Below are positions 7,719-10,907 of a stretch of 10,907 bases of DNA, piece by piece (positions within the stretch are counted from its first letter, which is position 1; each line of letters opens with the position of its first letter). The stretch lies in the NCBI GenBank assembly GCA_964559125.1, contig CAZLGW010000078.1, positions 1-10,907 of the forward strand. Direction: 5' to 3'. Under the pieces are notes generated by a model that saw only the letters and a list, made by a program, of their open reading frames with translations, was not told the origin of the DNA and made no database searches. The position numbers and the translations under genes are program-made. The stretch comes from Ravibacter sp964559125. Lineage in GTDB: Bacteria; Bacteroidota; Bacteroidia; Cytophagales; Spirosomataceae.

Positions 7719-9959
7719 TTACTCTATCAATTCCATATACCTGCCCATCCAGTAAGGCAGGAGCCAGAAAACAGGCTCTCGTTCGACATGCGGATTTCCG
7801 CCGGCCAGAGTCCAGGGATTTTTGTCCCAGCGTACCGTCATACGGATACTGGCGGGAGGAAGCTCTGACACCTGGAGATCTTCCAGGACGGGAGTCCGTA
7901 CGATTTGCACATCCTCGCGGATACTATGGTCTATCGGCCAGTCGACCAGGTCGAGCGGGGTGTCCCTGAGAAATGCTACGGAGTTGGTAAGCTCTTCGCG
8001 GTTCTGCCGGCAGTAATTGTAGAGGAAGTTGATCAGCGGATTATGATCGGCGCGCCGCAATTCAAACCATTCGTCCATGTGTTCCCGGTAGAACTGCAAC
8101 AGTTTTTCGTCTTTCTCTGCACCCAGCAGGATCGGGTAAAGGTATACCTGAAGTACGACATCGAAATAAATAAACCAGGCCGGGTTCTGCTTTGTCACCT
8201 GCTTCATATTATCGAGGTAGCGCTCCTGGTCAATAAGCCGGAGGTACTCTTCCTGGTATTTTTCGTCGCCGGTTACATGGTAAGCCAGTTTGATGAATGC
8301 CAGTATTTCCATGGAATTCTGGTTGCGGTCGGGCAGCCACTCCGGGTCGCGGTTGAGTTGATCGGGCGACCAGACCGACCAGCGCGTAGGCTTGCCGTCT
8401 ACGTCGGTCAGGTTGTAGTTGTGTTTGATGAGATAGTCGACGATGGCCGCAACGTGCGCTGCGATTTCTTTTTTCTCAGCTTCATCAGCGGCAAGCGTAT
8501 AGTAGCAATAATAGCCAAACATATGCCCGCACATTTCGTCGCTGCTCGTATCTCCCTTCCATAGCCATTTGCCGTCGGAGGAAAGATGCCATCTTTTTTC
8601 CACAGGCTTGAAACGGGGTTCCTCAACCAGCCGCTCTGCAATTTCGGTTTCGGTGTAAGTGCGGTTTTCGTCGTGCATTTTTGTCCAGTCCGAAGGGATA
8701 ATAGTCCGGGCGAAAAATCCTTCAAGTTCCGTTATTTCACGGAGCTGTTTCAGGAATTGAAATGCTTTTTTTGCGTTTTCCTTTGCCTGCGGATCACCCG
8801 TAGCAGCATAACGGAAGCTCTCCATAGCCAGGTAGTTCCCGGTATATTCACCGTCGTTATCGTCGTCTTCCGGTTGGAAGACGGTAGTGTCTCCGGCTAC
8901 CGGCAGATAGGCCTGTCCTGCTATCCAGGGAGCCCTGATATGACGGCGCATCAGGTTGTCATAAAAAAAATCGCTTTTGCCGGCCAGGTTCATAGGTCTC
9001 CGCCTGATGACGCTGACACCCGCTTCGGTGGCAATCCATGCATTCCCGTCCTTATCGAAGGCTATATCGTTGACCTGGTTGTGAAGCAGCCAGCGGCGGC
9101 TGAAACGGAGTGAACTGGTTCCATCCGGGGAGTAGCGGACTATCCCTGTTTGAGTCCCTACCCACATAACGCTGTCGGGAGAAAGCCGTACTGTATTGAC
9201 ATAGGACGAGGGGATGCCGTCGGCAGGGCGAAGTTCTTTCTCTTTTCCGTGCTTTCCGCGTATAGTTACGCCTCCCAGCCCGCCGATCCATAGTTTTCCA
9301 TCGGGATCGAAGGCGAGGCCCTTTGCGTAACCGCTGATCAGGTCGGAAGTTTCGTAGTAGTGCGACAAGCCTTCCTTTTTCCAGTGGTATAATCCTACGT
9401 CGGATGCAAGCCAGAGACCGCCGTAGCCGTCAGGGACGATATCCCGGAGCGAACGGGCCAGGTCTGCTTCCACCTTTTGAATACGATCTTTTTCTACGAT
9501 CCAGAAACCTTTCGGCCCCAGGGCATAGAGGGTACCTGCAACAGATGCGATAGCGCTGACAGGGCCTTCTACCGACGGAATCTTCTCCGCTTTTCCCGGT
9601 CCGGTTAGTCTGAAAAGACCGTCCCACGCTCCTGCCCAGACGTGCCCGGAGGAGTCGGCTACCACCCTGAATGCCGGTGCAGTTAAAGCGTCGCCTCCAA
9701 CATATTCCCATCGCCGTTCGGTAGAGGATTTCATGAAAATGCCTTGTGACGTAGCTATCCAGGTATTGCCATTCGTATCGATGCAAATGCTCCTGATCCC
9801 TGTCACATTTCCACCGGAAGGGCTTTGGGGAAGGGGGAGTGCATCGTGATATTCCTGGATGAAGGGCGTATCTTTTATGGATCCGGCAGTCTTCCGGTCA
9901 GGTTCGCACCCTGGCAGAAGTGTACATAACAGGAATAGAATGAGGAGGTTGCTTTTCAT
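7719..9959 (-). CDS. Lipoprotein: seven-repeat Reg_prop propeller fused to an alpha-helical domain
   Basis: 746 aa from the ATG at 9959. The frame stays open upstream to 10076, but residues from 9959 form a lipoprotein signal peptide (MKSNLLILFLL..., lipobox LLPGC, Cys18) and the extra 39 residues do not, so this start is preferred. Residues about 52-318 hold seven repeats of the two-component-regulator propeller type ([DS]-x-x-G-x-x-W-[IVA]-[AG]-[ST]-x-x-G), at about 52-75, 95-118, 132-156 (degenerate), 171-193, 211-233, 253-276 and 295-318: a seven-bladed propeller. Residues about 330-746 are mainly helical, with GDTSSDE (470-476), GHMFGYYCYY, WSPDQLN and PYWMGRY, and resemble an (alpha/alpha) toroid of the six-hairpin glycosidase type. 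I cannot name the family. No membrane helix, histidine kinase or HTH is present, so it is not a hybrid sensor. It is probably an envelope glycan-active or sugar-binding protein, but this is inference. Confidence 0.85.
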   Translation of the reverse strand: MKSNLLILFLLCTLLPGCEPDRKTAGSIKDTPFIQEYHDALPLPQSPSGGNVTGIRSICIDTNGNTWIATSQGIFMKSSTERRWEYVGGDALTAPAFRVVADSSGHVWAGAWDGLFRLTGPGKAEKIPSVEGPVSAIASVAGTLYALGPKGFWIVEKDRIQKVEADLARSLRDIVPDGYGGLWLASDVGLYHWKKEGLSHYYETSDLISGYAKGLAFDPDGKLWIGGLGGVTIRGKHGKEKELRPADGIPSSYVNTVRLSPDSVMWVGTQTGIVRYSPDGTSSLRFSRRWLLHNQVNDIAFDKDGNAWIATEAGVSVIRRRPMNLAGKSDFFYDNLMRRHIRAPWIAGQAYLPVAGDTTVFQPEDDDNDGEYTGNYLAMESFRYAATGDPQAKENAKKAFQFLKQLREITELEGFFARTIIPSDWTKMHDENRTYTETEIAERLVEEPRFKPVEKRWHLSSDGKWLWKGDTSSDEMCGHMFGYYCYYTLAADEAEKKEIAAHVAAIVDYLIKHNYNLTDVDGKPTRWSVWSPDQLNRDPEWLPDRNQNSMEILAFIKLAYHVTGDEKYQEEYLRLIDQERYLDNMKQVTKQNPAWFIYFDVVLQVYLYPILLGAEKDEKLLQFYREHMDEWFELRRADHNPLINFLYNYCRQNREELTNSVAFLRDTPLDLVDWPIDHSIREDVQIVRTPVLEDLQVSELPPASIRMTVRWDKNPWTLAGGNPHVEREPVFWLLPYWMGRYMELIE

Positions 9960-10206
9960 TATTCGGGCGTTGGACAGCGTGAAGTGGCTTTGGTAGTTGT
10001 AATACGTGCGGGAGTACCGAAAATACCATTCCCGGTGCGCCGGTACCCTATAGCAAGTGAAAGGACGGATGGTCAATGTGAAAAGGATTACGGTATTGCC
10101 TGATATTCTGTTTTCTTTCTGTTAAAGTGTTGATAAATAAAATTTATTTTTACTTTAATATTATTAATAAATATTTTAATTTTGTGTTGGTTAAAGCTTT
10201 TGAAGT
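9960..10206. other. Divergent intergenic region with an AT-rich island
   Basis: This stretch separates the lipoprotein start (minus) from the DUF2089 gene (plus). Bases 9960-10076 are open in the lipoprotein frame but look non-coding. About 10120-10195 is strongly AT-rich, with short imperfect inverted repeats such as AAATAAA-A-TTTATTT and an AATATT/ATTAAT cluster, and contains the -7 box below. On the minus strand I find no exact TAnnTTTG for the lipoprotein gene. Confidence 0.6.
10177..10184 (+). promoter_or_regulatory. Bacteroidota -7 promoter box for the DUF2089 gene
   Basis: TAATTTTG matches TAnnTTTG exactly, 22 bases before the ATG at 10207, so the leader would be only about 15 nt. The AT-rich tract upstream suits an UP-like element. 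No clear -33 TTG is seen. It would drive both the regulator and the overlapping membrane protein gene. Confidence 0.6.
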
Positions 10207-10473
10207 ATGAGATTGCCGGTTATTTGTCCCTCTTGCGATGCTGTCATGCAGGTCAGTACGCTCAAATGTGACCATTGCCAGACCACGATCAACGGGAGCT
10301 ATCCCATGCCGGTTTTTCTGCGGCTCACACCGGAAGAGCAGGAATTCGTGATGAAATTTCTGCTTGCCAGTGGAAGTATAAAGGAAATGGCGGCCCAGGA
10401 GGGAATCAGCTATCCGACCCTGAGAAACCGGCTCGACGACCTTATTGAAAAAATTAAACAATTACAGCAATGA
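10207..10473 (+). CDS. DUF2089-type zinc-ribbon/HTH small regulator
   Basis: 88 aa. Two Cys pairs, CPSC (7-10) and CDHC (21-24), form a four-Cys zinc ribbon. A linker with L-x-x-E-E-Q-x-F (40-47) leads to a helix-turn-helix at about 57-78 (SIKEMAAQEGISYPTLRNRL), then a short basic/amphipathic helix. Order, size and the Y-P-T-[LV]-R recognition helix fit the DUF2089 (COG3877) family, described as probable DNA-binding regulators. The length is shorter than some family members, but the core is complete. Its stop overlaps the next ATG (ATGA), so the membrane protein is probably translationally coupled and may be its functional partner. DNA target is unknown; autoregulation is possible but unshown. 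Confidence 0.85.
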   Translation: MRLPVICPSCDAVMQVSTLKCDHCQTTINGSYPMPVFLRLTPEEQEFVMKFLLASGSIKEMAAQEGISYPTLRNRLDDLIEKIKQLQQ

Positions 10474-10907
10474 CTACCTCTAAGGCCCTTTTCTCACCAC
10501 TTGAATATTTTAGCGACCGGATATTACTCATAACCGGCCTGGCAGCTTCTGCAGCAGGTCTTGGGCTGTCTGTCGGGTTTGACGTCGCCCAGGACGGGAT
10601 ATTTGATCTGCATATAGCCAGGCTGCCGTTTCAGACGCATCTTTTGTTCCTGGCAGGAAACATTTTTCTGACGGCGCTGGGTCTGTTTCTGGCAGGCAGG
10701 CTCATCAATCCCGGAACCCGTTTGATCGATATGGTGAAGGCCAGCATGATTGCGCGGATTCCTCTTTACCTGGCTATCCCTTTTATAGGCAACAGGGCGA
10801 TGGTTTCACTCTCCGAACGCCTGGTAAAACAAACGACAGGTAATTCACTTCCACAACTGGAAGGCCCGGATATGGCGCTGCTTCTTCTTTTGTCGTTGGT
10901 TTCTATA
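10470..10907 (+). CDS. Multi-pass membrane protein, 3' end outside window
   Basis: 146 codons are open to the right edge, starting MTTSKALFSPLEYFSDRI; no stop is reached. Hydrophobic helices are seen near residues 17-36, 56-78 and 91-107, and another begins near 135 at the edge. The start overlaps the DUF2089 stop by 4 bp. A frame of this length with clear membrane helices and tight coupling supports a real gene. The pattern is loosely like Yip1-type small membrane proteins, but I do not recognise the family. Function is unknown; the pairing suggests a regulator/membrane-partner unit. Confidence 0.8.
   Translation, partial: MTTSKALFSPLEYFSDRILLITGLAASAAGLGLSVGFDVAQDGIFDLHIARLPFQTHLLFLAGNIFLTALGLFLAGRLINPGTRLIDMVKASMIARIPLYLAIPFIGNRAMVSLSERLVKQTTGNSLPQLEGPDMALLLLLSLVSI

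Noticed and set aside
7905..8564. Plus-strand open frame of 219 codons
   Set aside because: Antisense to the helical domain of the lipoprotein; no domain or start signal. Treated as a shadow, as are the shorter frames here and at 8586-9113.
7719..9959. Hybrid two-component sensor
   Set aside because: Propeller repeats suggest it, but there is no membrane helix after the propeller, no histidine kinase, receiver or HTH; the C-terminal domain is different.

Overview
The window looks like chromosomal DNA of a Bacteroidota bacterium, most likely Chitinophagales or Sphingobacteriales. This is inferred from Bacteroidota-type -7 boxes (TAnnTTTG), starts without Shine-Dalgarno sequences, a lipobox lipoprotein, two-component-type propeller repeats and an M1 peptidase with HEFGHNWFP. 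I see no rRNA, tRNA, CRISPR array, transposase, phage gene or integration scar. Coding DNA is of moderate GC; one AT-rich promoter island lies near 10100-10200. The sequence is a draft scaffold with a 100-base N gap.

Layout. 107-3203 (+): a tight three-gene operon encodes an exported, membrane-anchored protein with three NEW3-like Ig domains, an ABC ATPase and an ABC-2 permease. Gap zone (3171-3401): the N run is flanked by two identical 55-bp copies of the permease 3' end, which looks like a contig-overlap artefact. The right copy runs into a strong hairpin that should terminate transcription from both sides. 3413-5413 (-): secreted M1 zinc metallopeptidase. 5578-7713 (+): seven-TM protein with a C-terminal patatin-like phospholipase domain. 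7719-9959 (-): predicted lipoprotein joining a seven-repeat Reg_prop beta-propeller to an unrecognised all-alpha domain; its start is moved inward to the lipoprotein signal peptide. 10207-10473 (+): small DUF2089-type zinc-ribbon/HTH regulator with a clear -7 box, overlapping by 4 bp a membrane protein gene that runs off the right edge.

How it works together. Only two co-transcribed units are evident: the NEW3/ABC cassette and the DUF2089/membrane-protein pair. The other genes alternate in strand and look independently expressed. Most products act in the envelope or periplasm (ABC export, peptidase, phospholipase, lipoprotein), so the region is envelope-related housekeeping or accessory DNA, with no evidence of one shared pathway. 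The least explained items are the propeller/alpha-domain lipoprotein and the NEW3-associated exporter.
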